A stretch of DNA of 64,000 bases, from positions 124,001-188,000 of the forward strand of contig NZ_CP011133.1 of the NCBI RefSeq assembly GCF_000981805.1, given 5' to 3'. Shown here one piece after another: positions 45,246 through 52,387 of the stretch. How positions within the stretch are numbered: position 1 is the stretch's first letter; each line of letters starts with the position of its first letter. This DNA is from Citrobacter amalonaticus Y19 (lineage in GTDB: Bacteria > Pseudomonadota > Gammaproteobacteria > Enterobacterales > Enterobacteriaceae). Both the position numbers and the translations under genes were made by a program. The notes beneath the pieces were generated by a model, which saw only the letters and a list, made by a program, of their open reading frames with translations, did not search any database and was not told the DNA's origin.

Positions 45246-45356
45246 TCAGTTTTCTCTTGAACTCCTGGAGTCTATGTAGTCGATAAACTCAAGAATATAG
45301 TAGGCAATCAAGCCTGTACCTACATAGATAGCGCCGAATTTCAGTAACTCACTCAT
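45246..45356 (-). CDS. 36-residue single-pass membrane peptide
   Basis: ATG 45356 has AGGAG 9 bases upstream. The product (MSELLKFGAIYVGTGLIAYY, then an acidic/basic tail ending SRSSREN) has one transmembrane helix. The stop abuts a strong terminator, so the unit looks like a genuine short transcript. Small membrane peptides can be toxins or membrane-complex subunits; nothing identifies which. Confidence 0.65.
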   Translation of the reverse strand: MSELLKFGAIYVGTGLIAYYILEFIDYIDSRSSREN

Positions 45357-45365
45357 TGAAGTGTA

Positions 45366-45946
45366 CTCCTGAATAACAATCTATTTCACATAGTAGCAAG
45401 CCAGATCTCGCGCTACCAGCAGGACTGGACAGAAAACTCATTCTGTCCATCAGTCAGATGCTCAGAATGCATAGGAGGCGTTCCACGCCGGAAGCTCCGC
45501 AGAGCGTTAGCGAGGACTCAGAAAGCATTACGGCATCAGCCGTAAAATCCCTACACTAGCAAAGCTAGTGTTACTGCCAGTCTGTCCTGCGGCCTTTTGA
45601 TTTCTGGCATCCACCCAGCTACAGCTGTGCAGCCAACGTCATAAATGCTGGCGTAATTCGCATCCACGGATGCGCCCCCGAATTGAAGTGATACTGGGCT
45701 CCGGGGCGGTCTGCTCAGATCAGCACACCACAAAATGTTGCATGTGCCAAAATGTGACGATCACTAGCTGCTGGAATCCTGCGGCTTTAATTCTCTCACG
45801 TACCTTGATCCTCAGGTATTTTGAATGTTTACAACGGAAGCCATGTGCTTCAGGCTTGTTTTTTTCCCCCCGCTTTGACCCCATTTCCATGATGTTCTCA
45901 AACCTCGCACTGTTACAGTAGGACAACTGCTACTGACGAGGTGAAT
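45366..45946. other. Structured non-coding region
   Basis: About 580 bases without a convincing gene. Hairpins occur at 45552-45570 (ACACTAGC-AAA-GCTAGTGT) and at 45838-45865, where AAGCC pairs with GGCTT before seven T in the plus direction. A plus-strand small RNA ending near 45865 is possible. I cannot identify an origin or oriT motif. Confidence 0.35.
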
Positions 45947-46717
45947 ATGACCAGATACCTTGGATACTGCGCCCTTGCGCTCCTTACCGTCCTGCCTACC
46001 GCATCCGTATATTCTGCCGTACAGAATGATACTTTTGGCCTGTACGCTCCAGATCCCAACGACACGCCTGACATCCAAAATTCAGTACCTGTAACACCTC
46101 CTCCGGGGGGCGACAGCCTGTACAGTGATGACGTACCCGATTCATCTACCGCCCCAGAAAACACCATTACCCCTCTGAATAGCATTGATGTTATGTCGTT
46201 TTCCATCGGGCCGGTTAGCCTTCGGATGACAGCTTCTGAAGCTATCTCCGCAATTACTGATAAGCTAGGCCAGTCTTCCGGTGATGAAATACAAAAACGT
46301 TACAGCAACAACTCATTGAACAGTATTTTCTGGGGAGATGCTCACCAGGAGACAGTCGTCTACTTTATTCCCGATACCGCAGTTGACCCCATTGAACCGG
46401 TGGCTTACAAAATTCGCTTCTCTTTCAGCAACCCAGAACTCTTACTGAAGTCTGCGATTGAGAAATATGGATCGCCCTCAGTCTCAGATGCTCAGAAGGG
46501 TCGCTACATCTGGTGTAAGGCACTAGCGGAGAAAGCGGATAAATGTGATGAGAGCAAATCTGAGCTTACGCTGACAACGCGTGAAGTTGAAGATACAGGC
46601 ATCCTGACCCTCAGTGATCCAACGGTCTCACTGGATGCTTCGCGCACAGCAACGGCCACCCCGGATAAAGATCAGGCAGCGGCGGAAGATAACGAAGGGC
46701 CATTACCTCAACTCTGA
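45947..46717 (+). CDS. Hypothetical periplasmic protein
   Basis: About 256 residues from ATG 45947. A signal peptide (YLGYCALALLTVLPTASVYS, cleavage near SAV) is followed by a low-complexity Pro/Asp/Ser region and a globular domain. That domain includes FSIGPVSLRMTASEAISAIT, a pattern seen in small periplasmic repeat domains, and a CKALAEKADKC disulphide pair. It is monocistronic with its own terminator. Function is unknown. Confidence 0.75.
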   Translation: MTRYLGYCALALLTVLPTASVYSAVQNDTFGLYAPDPNDTPDIQNSVPVTPPPGGDSLYSDDVPDSSTAPENTITPLNSIDVMSFSIGPVSLRMTASEAISAITDKLGQSSGDEIQKRYSNNSLNSIFWGDAHQETVVYFIPDTAVDPIEPVAYKIRFSFSNPELLLKSAIEKYGSPSVSDAQKGRYIWCKALAEKADKCDESKSELTLTTREVEDTGILTLSDPTVSLDASRTATATPDKDQAAAEDNEGPLPQL

Positions 46718-46755
46718 AGCCTTTCTCCCCTGACCAGCTCCCTTTCGAGAATATT

Positions 46756-46785
46756 AAACCGGCTGAATAGACCAGCCGGTTTTTC
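46756..46785 (+). terminator. Intrinsic terminator of the periplasmic protein gene
   Basis: Stem AAACCGGCTG/CAGCCGGTTT with a seven-base loop, followed by T-rich sequence in the plus direction. Confidence 0.85.
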
Positions 46786-46802
46786 TTTACCAGAATAATT
46801 CG

Positions 46803-47309
46803 TTAGCGCCTGAAGATTCGTTTTCCAAACGGTGTTATATCCTTTATGTGAAAACCCGTATTAGTCAGCATTCTGGCCATGACCACTGATGCTGGCAGGC
46901 AGGATGCCTCCAGTTTATGACCAGGAGTTGCACCCAGAATACTTTGCAACATTGAGCGCCCGAACCCTTTTTGCCTTTCATTCCTGGTAACACCAAACAT
47001 CCTGATTTCCAGATGTGAAGCAAGTCCATTTGCGCCATTTTTGCCAGTCAGCAGAGCAAATCCAATCGCAGTTCCATTATTTGGGGCATCAAAGACAAAC
47101 AAGAAATCGGCACAATTCTCTCCCCGTTCCCGCCTGGCAATTGCTTCTGTAATCTGACTTTCGAACTGAGATAGTCCTTCAGCTTCATCAAAGTTAAAAT
47201 ACCCATCCCTGATACCATCGCGGATCACCGCAATGATAAAGGGGACATCCTGTCTGGTTCCAAAGCGCATTTCTGGGGCAGATATCACCGTCATCAGGTT
47301 GTCTCTCAT
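46803..47309 (-). CDS. GNAT-family N-acetyltransferase
   Basis: The 168-residue protein has a GNAT core: beta strands around IGFALLTGKNG, then the acetyl-CoA loop VTRNERQKGFGRSML (near 110-124) and a C-terminal RMLTNTGFHI segment. The substrate is unknown. There is no adjacent ribbon-helix-helix gene, so it is not an obvious TacT/AtaT toxin of a toxin-antitoxin pair. A second ATG six codons in is possible. Confidence 0.8.
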   Translation of the reverse strand: MRDNLMTVISAPEMRFGTRQDVPFIIAVIRDGIRDGYFNFDEAEGLSQFESQITEAIARRERGENCADFLFVFDAPNNGTAIGFALLTGKNGANGLASHLEIRMFGVTRNERQKGFGRSMLQSILGATPGHKLEASCLPASVVMARMLTNTGFHIKDITPFGKRIFRR

Positions 47310-47427
47310 AGCCGTTATTTTTCAAGCAATTTGATTACATGGCGGTGGAGAGGTCAACAGAAACAAATGAGGCATTTCACTGATAGCTGATTGACCGGTA
47401 TTGTTTTTTTAGAGCCAGGCCTGAAAT

Positions 47428-47455
47428 CAAAAAAGGCCAGCAAAAATGCCAGCCC
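47428..47455 (-). terminator. Probable terminator of the nlp-like gene
   Basis: A seven-pair stem with two G-U pairs (GGCTGGC/GCTGGCC) and loop ATTTTT precedes six T in the minus direction. Confidence 0.5.
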
Positions 47456-47462
47456 TTTTCGC

Positions 47463-47714
47463 TCAAACCGGTTTTCTTATAACTCGTTGAATTGGCATTC
47501 CTGCTTTATCGAAATAGCGGGATGGCCATATCTCCTGGGGCTCCTCACCAATCGCGTTAGCAATGATGATTTCACCTCTTGGCCAGTCTCGGGTCAGCGC
47601 GTTTGACAGTGTGCTACTTGAAAGACCGTTAGCTCTACTCAGTGATGCGAGCGAAAGTCCTTTTTTGTGCAGCGCGGCTATGATATCTGCCTTATGCCAG
47701 TCCTGTTTTTCCAT
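47463..47714 (-). CDS. Nlp/Ner-family winged-helix transcriptional regulator
   Basis: The 83-residue protein closely follows the Nlp/SfsB pattern: DWHKADIIAALHKKGLSLAS, then RANGLSSSTLSNALTRDWPR (recognition helix) and EEPQEIWPSRYFD. Relatives bind DNA as phage-type repressors or activators. ATG 47714 has AAGGA 7 bases upstream. A structured, probably transcribed region lies between it and the Cas6-like gene. Confidence 0.9.
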   Translation of the reverse strand: MEKQDWHKADIIAALHKKGLSLASLSRANGLSSSTLSNALTRDWPRGEIIIANAIGEEPQEIWPSRYFDKAGMPIQRVIRKPV

Positions 47715-47769
47715 ATCCATTTCCTTGGTGGTGAATCGGAACATGGTTTGCAGTACCAGCTAATGACGA

Positions 47770-47904
47770 CTGGCGAGCCGTAAGGCTCCCACGCCCCGAC
47801 TCACCATTGACAGAAAACAGGCGAGCGAGTGCGAACCGTTCAAAAACATGAACGGCGTGTCATTAGTCGGGGCTGCAAATCCCCACTCTTACGATTTAGT
47901 AAGG
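47770..47904 (-). ncRNA. Structured RNA candidate, C4-antisense-like
   Basis: Nested inverted repeats: GCCCCGACT (47793-47801) with AGTCGGGGC (47865-47873) as an outer stem, and CCGTTCA (47836-47842) with TGAACGG (47849-47855) inside. GAGCC-GTAA-GGCTC lies on one flank and CTTAC-GATTTA-GTAAG on the other. Architecture and wording recall the C4 antisense RNAs of P1/P4-type phages, from memory only. The strand is assumed. Confidence 0.5.
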
Positions 47905-47991
47905 GCTACAATAGTTTACAGCATTTAAACGGTGTATCAGAAGTGTTAATGGCGTAAGTTTGCGAGCCGGTTTTGAAATTCAGCATAATAA

Positions 47992-48609
47992 CTATGCTTT
48001 ATGGCCTATTGAGGAAAGCACTTCGATGCTGTTCATATAGCCAAAGCCGAATATCCGCTTTCTGCCGATCCCGAAAGCGTATGCCTGTTCCAGTGCGCCG
48101 ACATCCTCAATCACGCATTCAGCATCGTACTGGCTCATCGGTACGATGATCTTGTGGGACGTACCTTCCACGCTCCCGGGCTTAATAATATGAAACCTGG
48201 TGCTACGAACGATATGTAACCGTCCGCAGTTCACTCCGGCCCGTTCCAGGTGATAGTGGATATAATCAGGGATTTCATGAGCAGGTGGACAAATTTCTCT
48301 TTTCCGGCCACCAGCTTCCTCGCGTCGAATCGTGGCCAGCGAGCCGCAGATCCGAATTTTCTGGCCAGGCACAAACGTGATTTCCTTCATAACTTCGCCA
48401 GGGAGTCCGAGTGCAACAGCCGTTCTCAACACAACCTGGGTGTCTGAGGCACTCTGTTTGCGGGAGTAGAAGGTGTACGGGAGTCGCGACCCAGAACGTT
48501 CCTGGACTACCTTATCCAGTTGCTGGTGGATCCCATACACGTCACCTGGGGCGATTCTGAACCTGAGCGCACATTCATAGTATTTCACGCCACATTCCTT
48601 GCTGAACAT
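47992..48609 (-). CDS. Orphan Cas6e/Csf5-like CRISPR RNA endonuclease family protein
   Basis: The 205-residue protein follows Cas6e: a first ferredoxin-like half (APGDVYGIHQQLDKVV, then SRLPYTFYSRKQSASDTQV), a middle beta segment after FVPGQKIRIC, and the C-terminal glycine-rich loop GIGRKRIFGFGYM (near 181-193). Cas6e cleaves CRISPR repeats; the H-residue catalytic position cannot be assigned by eye. No other cas gene or array is in the window. It is preceded by a TTCGTCA element. Confidence 0.7.
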   Translation of the reverse strand: MFSKECGVKYYECALRFRIAPGDVYGIHQQLDKVVQERSGSRLPYTFYSRKQSASDTQVVLRTAVALGLPGEVMKEITFVPGQKIRICGSLATIRREEAGGRKREICPPAHEIPDYIHYHLERAGVNCGRLHIVRSTRFHIIKPGSVEGTSHKIIVPMSQYDAECVIEDVGALEQAYAFGIGRKRIFGFGYMNSIEVLSSIGHKA

Positions 48610-48632
48610 AATGAATTTTCAATATTAGTCTC

Positions 48633-48661
48633 AGGGTATGGCATGGACGGCGAGTGACGAA
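48633..48661 (-). promoter_or_regulatory. TTCGTCA-type element upstream of the Cas6-like gene
   Basis: GTGACGAA at 48654-48661; TCGTCA is 16 bases from TACCCT, a weak -10, in the minus direction. Confidence 0.45.
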
Positions 48662-48701
48662 ATTATGAGGAGGAATACGGCCAGTCCGTTGGCCGGTATG
48701 G

Positions 48702-49592
48702 TCAGAGAATCATTTCGATACTTTCGCCGTGGAATATACCGATCACATCTGTCTGGAGGCGGTTACTTCTCGGCTTTACTTCATTGGCCACGAACTCCGG
48801 CAATGGCCGGATTTTCACGTGCTCATCCTGAATGATAATGAACGGCATAGATGAAGCGGCAGAAAGACGCAGTACCTGGTCGGGTTGTTCAGGATCAGCC
48901 ATCGCGATGTTTGCCGCTGGATGCACTTTAACCGGACGGCGTAAGCGAAGCTTTTCTTCCGGTACACGCGCAATAGCCTTAATTAACGAGTTGAGTCTGA
49001 CGGATTTATCTTCATCTTCCTCGATGTCCTTGCCCATCTTCTGGAGCAACTCGATTTTGTTAACCCGGCTAAAAAGCGTCTTTTGCCTCCAGCCGAAACT
49101 GACCAGATTGACGTTAGCGTTATCAAACATACGCAACTGCCGATAGAGATGCAGGGTCATGACACCCGGGCAGGCGCTATGCAGCGCGTTGAAGCGCATG
49201 TATTCCGGTCGGCGATCACCACCGTAGTTTTCGATGATGTGGCGCTGAATGCTCTCTTTATGCTGGTTGATGGATGTCACCAACCGTGTAACCAGTTGAG
49301 AGAATTCCGCATCTGTATTGTCGTACCATAATACGCCGGTAGTACGGCGGGCGGACTTCTGGGAATAGCCATCCCTGATATGCAGGTCAGCGTATGCCGC
49401 GCAGGCGGCATGGACAGCATCGTGTCCCTGTTTCAGCTCAGGCATGATGTGTTCGATGGCCATATCTTCTTCGCCATCAGCAACGGCTGGCAGGACGCAG
49501 ACACTCGCCTTGAGCGGAAGCCGGGAACCCAGCACTCCACGCAGTTGTGTGATCTCGCTCTCCAGCGTCTGGAAAGTTGTTGAGATGTTCAT
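48702..49592 (-). CDS. tus: Tus-like replication terminus site-binding protein
   Basis: The 296-residue protein aligns with chromosomal Tus (about 309). Corresponding segments are PGVMTLHLYRQLRMF (Tus PGLITLNAYRTLTVL), VSFGWRQKTLF (FGWANKHII) and EKLRLRRPVKVHPAANIAM (AKLKIKRPVKVQPIARV), the last being a DNA-contact strand. Tus bound to Ter blocks replicative helicase in one direction. A plasmid Tus should act on plasmid Ter sites; none is proven here. GGGGA lies 5 bases before the start. Confidence 0.88.
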   Translation of the reverse strand: MNISTTFQTLESEITQLRGVLGSRLPLKASVCVLPAVADGEEDMAIEHIMPELKQGHDAVHAACAAYADLHIRDGYSQKSARRTTGVLWYDNTDAEFSQLVTRLVTSINQHKESIQRHIIENYGGDRRPEYMRFNALHSACPGVMTLHLYRQLRMFDNANVNLVSFGWRQKTLFSRVNKIELLQKMGKDIEEDEDKSVRLNSLIKAIARVPEEKLRLRRPVKVHPAANIAMADPEQPDQVLRLSAASSMPFIIIQDEHVKIRPLPEFVANEVKPRSNRLQTDVIGIFHGESIEMIL

Positions 49593-49639
49593 TTCTATCC
49601 CCGAAAAAGGGCTCTAAACTCCCTCCGCTGCACGGAGGA

Positions 49640-49655
49640 CTGTATGTACATACAT
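49640..49655. promoter_or_regulatory. LexA-box-like palindrome upstream of tus
   Basis: CTGTATGTACATACAT has the CTGT-N8-ACA pattern but ends ACAT instead of ACAG; inside it GTATGTACATAC is a perfect 12-bp palindrome. A CCTCCG/CGGAGG hairpin (49622-49638) follows in the leader. Confidence 0.4.
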
Positions 49656-49694
49656 ACTCATAACAAGCGAAACCGAGTATATCAAGTTCGTTTT

Positions 49695-49723
49695 GTTTAC
49701 AGACGTATTTTATCGATGACGAA
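49695..49723 (-). promoter_or_regulatory. TTCGTCA-type element upstream of tus
   Basis: ATGACGAA at 49716-49723. No good -10 is seen at 16 bases (GTAAAC). The GTTCGTTTTGTTTAC element (49686-49700) overlaps. Confidence 0.35.
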
Positions 49724-49741
49724 TGATGTTTTCACTGCTGA

Positions 49742-51010
49742 TTAGCCAATCCTGACGCGAGGGATTTCGTTAATATTGGTGAGATAGGATGGGGATAATA
49801 ACTCCCGCCGCATCGCCCAGTCTTTGTCGATGCCCTGGCCTGCAAACCATAACTTTCCCCGGCCTGACCGGTTAATTCTATCCATCACGCCCATCAGAGC
49901 TTCACCATTGGCGAAGAGCCGGTTCTCACCAAACAAATCGAGCTGGCTGGTGGCGCTATCATAAAAGTCAGATAGCATCACTCCGGCTTTATGGTATCGG
50001 TATCCCTCCTGCCAGATATGTCGGAGCCCTGCAACCGCAGCCGCAATGATTTCCCGGGTATCGGCGGTGGGATTTTCCAGTTTGACCGTCTGCTGGCCAC
50101 TGTAAGGGGCCGTTTTCGAATAGTAACTTGTGCCTATAAAAACCGTTATGCACCGGCAGTATTGCTTTTCATCACGCAGCTTTTCACTTGCGCGTTCGGC
50201 GTACTCACACACTGCCTGGTGCATTGCGTCGTAGTACTCAATTTTCTGGCCAAATGAGCGTGAGCTGATGATCTGTTGCTTAACCTTCCTCACCTCTTCC
50301 AGGGCTATGCAGGACTCGCCATTCAATTCGCGCTGCGTTCGCTCCAACACGACACCGAATGTGTTACGGATTAGGGAGGCTGGCGCATTGGCCAGGTCGA
50401 GGGCCGTCCTGATACCCATACTGTTAAGTCTGGTGGCATATCTCCGGCCTACACCCCACACATCATTAACGTCAATATATGGCAATAATTTACGTTGTCG
50501 CTCCGGGCTGCTAAGATCAACCACTCCACCTGTCTTAGTCCATGTCTTTGCAGCTTTATTTGCTAATTTTGCCAGTGTTTTAGTCGTCGAAACACCCACT
50601 CCAACTGGAATATGTGTGTTCTTTAGTACGGTATTTTTGATTTCTCTCCCGTACTCTTCAAAACTATAATTTTTCTGCATTCCCTCAAAAGACAGGAAAA
50701 CCTCGTCAATGCTATATGTTTCTGTATTACTTGAGAAATTATTCAAGGTATCACACACTCTACGCGATATTTCCGCATACAAGGCATAGTTAGAACTAAA
50801 AACATGTACTCCGTTTGTTTCGAAGAAAGCTTTCTTCTGAAAGTACACATCCCCGTTCTGTATACCTAATTTTTTTGCTTCCGCAGAACGAGCCACAACC
50901 ATACCATCGTTGTTCGAAAGGCATACAATCGGTTTGTTCACCAGATCGGGCCGAAAGACTCTCTCGCAGGATGCGTAAAAGGAGTTGCAGTCTACCAGGC
51001 AGAACATCAT
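49742..51010 (-). CDS. umuC: UmuC-type Y-family translesion DNA polymerase subunit
   Basis: The 422-residue protein has the Y-family start FCLVDCNSFYASCERVF (first catalytic Asp), AEAKKLGIQNGD, and the second acidic motif YSIDEVFLSF (near 98-107). A helix-hairpin-helix VWGVGRRYATRLNSMGIRT and a little-finger domain follow. With UmuD' it forms error-prone Pol V, giving SOS mutagenesis. Its ATG overlaps the umuD stop. Confidence 0.96.
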   Translation of the reverse strand: MMFCLVDCNSFYASCERVFRPDLVNKPIVCLSNNDGMVVARSAEAKKLGIQNGDVYFQKKAFFETNGVHVFSSNYALYAEISRRVCDTLNNFSSNTETYSIDEVFLSFEGMQKNYSFEEYGREIKNTVLKNTHIPVGVGVSTTKTLAKLANKAAKTWTKTGGVVDLSSPERQRKLLPYIDVNDVWGVGRRYATRLNSMGIRTALDLANAPASLIRNTFGVVLERTQRELNGESCIALEEVRKVKQQIISSRSFGQKIEYYDAMHQAVCEYAERASEKLRDEKQYCRCITVFIGTSYYSKTAPYSGQQTVKLENPTADTREIIAAAVAGLRHIWQEGYRYHKAGVMLSDFYDSATSQLDLFGENRLFANGEALMGVMDRINRSGRGKLWFAGQGIDKDWAMRRELLSPSYLTNINEIPRVRIG

Positions 51011-51423
51011 AAGGCCTTGTACACGATGAATGTCACCACGCCAAAAATGGCCAGCTCCTCGTTTTCTTGCAGATAGATCGGTGACATCCGGCTATTCATT
51101 GGCAGTAGCGCTGGAACCGGGCTTAGCTGCAACCTTTTAATGGTGAAATCACCATCGACGGTCGCAATCACAATATCCCCCTCTTTCGCCTCAAGTGAGC
51201 TATCCACGATGACCAGATCGCCATCGTGAATACGTGCCTCTACCATCGATGAACCCGTTACCCGTAAGAAGTAAGTTGCAGAAGGATGTTTGATGAGGTG
51301 CTCGTTTAAGTCTATGAATTCATTTATATAGTCATCAGCCTGGCTAGGGAAGCCAGCTGGTACAGCCTGACTGAATAGCGGGTATTGACCAGGAGATTGT
51401 TGTGTCACTGAGATAAGTTTCAT
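51007..51423 (-). CDS. umuD: UmuD-type SOS mutagenesis protein (S24 autoprotease)
   Basis: The 138-residue protein from ATG 51423 has a self-cleavage site Ala23-Gly24 (VPAGFPS), as in MucA/ImpA, instead of Cys-Gly. The Ser nucleophile is in VTGSSMVEA (Ser58) and the Lys general base in DFTIKRL (Lys95). RecA filaments trigger cleavage. A perfect LexA box lies 22 bases upstream. The longer frame from 51456 is rejected because it would read through the LexA box. Confidence 0.95.
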   Translation of the reverse strand: MKLISVTQQSPGQYPLFSQAVPAGFPSQADDYINEFIDLNEHLIKHPSATYFLRVTGSSMVEARIHDGDLVIVDSSLEAKEGDIVIATVDGDFTIKRLQLSPVPALLPMNSRMSPIYLQENEELAIFGVVTFIVYKAL

Positions 51424-51444
51424 AATGCTCTGCCCTTCGTGGTG

Positions 51445-51460
51445 CTGTATATCCATACAG
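51445..51460 (-). promoter_or_regulatory. LexA (SOS) box of umuDC
   Basis: CTGTATATCCATACAG fits CTGT-N8-ACAG exactly, 22 bases before the umuD start. Confidence 0.93.
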
Positions 51461-51676
51461 TATTATAAGCAGGGGCCAGGAATTTTCACACCTCCTTTTC
51501 CGAAAGTTATTTTCCGCTATCACTCTTCAGGTGTTTCTTATCACTTGTCCAGAAGCGGATAACTGCACGTAATAAATTGCAACCATATGATTCTTTGGTT
51601 CATTTTCAGAATTTACTCGTGCTTACTTCGTATACAATGCGGCATTTTTCCGTACATTTTATAAGGATTAATAACG

Positions 51677-52180
51677 ATGAAGCAGTTCACGAATGAAGCA
51701 ACTCAACAAATGCTGGCCGACTTTGACAAGTCTCCATTCTCTGAAGCTGATCTCGCCGCAATGGATGTGGATGCGCGTCAGATTATTGAGCAGAACGCAG
51801 AAAGGGATCGCCAGCATCCGGTAACGGCTATCTGGCGTGTTGCGGTCGAGGGAAGTCTGACCGCACGAGGCGGGGTCGTCACCGCCGTTGATAGCGCGAG
51901 GGTTATGGATCTAGGCAACGGAAAAATGGTCAAAATCGCAGTGGAGGGTGATGCAGTCGCGTATGCCGATGGTTCATCCGCACGGATTGTTACCAGCGCA
52001 GGCCGGAAAGCAACACACTTCGAGAAAGGGCTCGCGCTGGTGGGCAGTGTACTGGATAACGGAGATGAAATTGTCTCTACCCCGCAGGACAGATTAGTGC
52101 TGTTATCGCGCAAAGGAATGGCTGAAGCCCCCGACTTTCTGGCAATACCCGGAGGCGTGACTCATGGGGTATCGAACTAA
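51677..52180 (+). CDS. PAAR-associated hypothetical protein
   Basis: The 167-residue protein has a central region rich in short beta strands (GGVVTAVDSARVMDLGNGKM, then GDAVAYADGSSARIV), with the turn pattern of PAAR-like or barrel-like proteins. The N-terminal 60 residues are helical. It overlaps the PAAR gene by 17 bases, so the two are a unit. I do not recognise the family; it may be a PAAR-linked companion such as an adaptor or effector. Confidence 0.6.
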   Translation: MKQFTNEATQQMLADFDKSPFSEADLAAMDVDARQIIEQNAERDRQHPVTAIWRVAVEGSLTARGGVVTAVDSARVMDLGNGKMVKIAVEGDAVAYADGSSARIVTSAGRKATHFEKGLALVGSVLDNGDEIVSTPQDRLVLLSRKGMAEAPDFLAIPGGVTHGVSN

Positions 52181-52387
52181 CAATTATGGCCGGGGCCAGG
52201 CGCTCCACGGAGATAGAACCACCACCGGCGCAACCGTCCTAACTTCGTTGCCTAACTGCACTGAGTTTGGCCGTGGTGTGATCCGGGTTGGTGATAAATC
52301 GACGGTCTGTCCAAAATGCGGTAAATCCGGGCATGTACTGAATGGCGAGCCTCACGTGATTTTTCACGGTGTTGCCTCAGCTGTAGA
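52164..52387 (+). pseudogene. PAAR-domain protein, 3' end lost to a Tn3-family insertion
   Basis: About 75 native residues. RTTTGATVLTSL, then GVIRVGDKSTVCPKCG and HVIFHGVASAVDG follow the Pro-Ala-Ala-Arg repeat (spike-tip) family with its zinc-binding Cys pair. The frame is cut at 52388 where a Tn3-type terminal repeat begins and then runs on to 52511 in transposon DNA, so the last 15-20 family residues are replaced. PAAR proteins cap VgrG-type spikes; no other secretion gene is present here. Confidence 0.75.

Noticed and set aside
46803..47309. GNAT protein as a TacT/AtaT-type toxin
   Set aside because: No ribbon-helix-helix antitoxin gene is adjacent; it stands alone after a terminator.
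47865..47884. GGGGCTGCAAATCCCC as a CRISPR repeat
   Set aside because: It occurs once, with no second copy or spacer pattern nearby.
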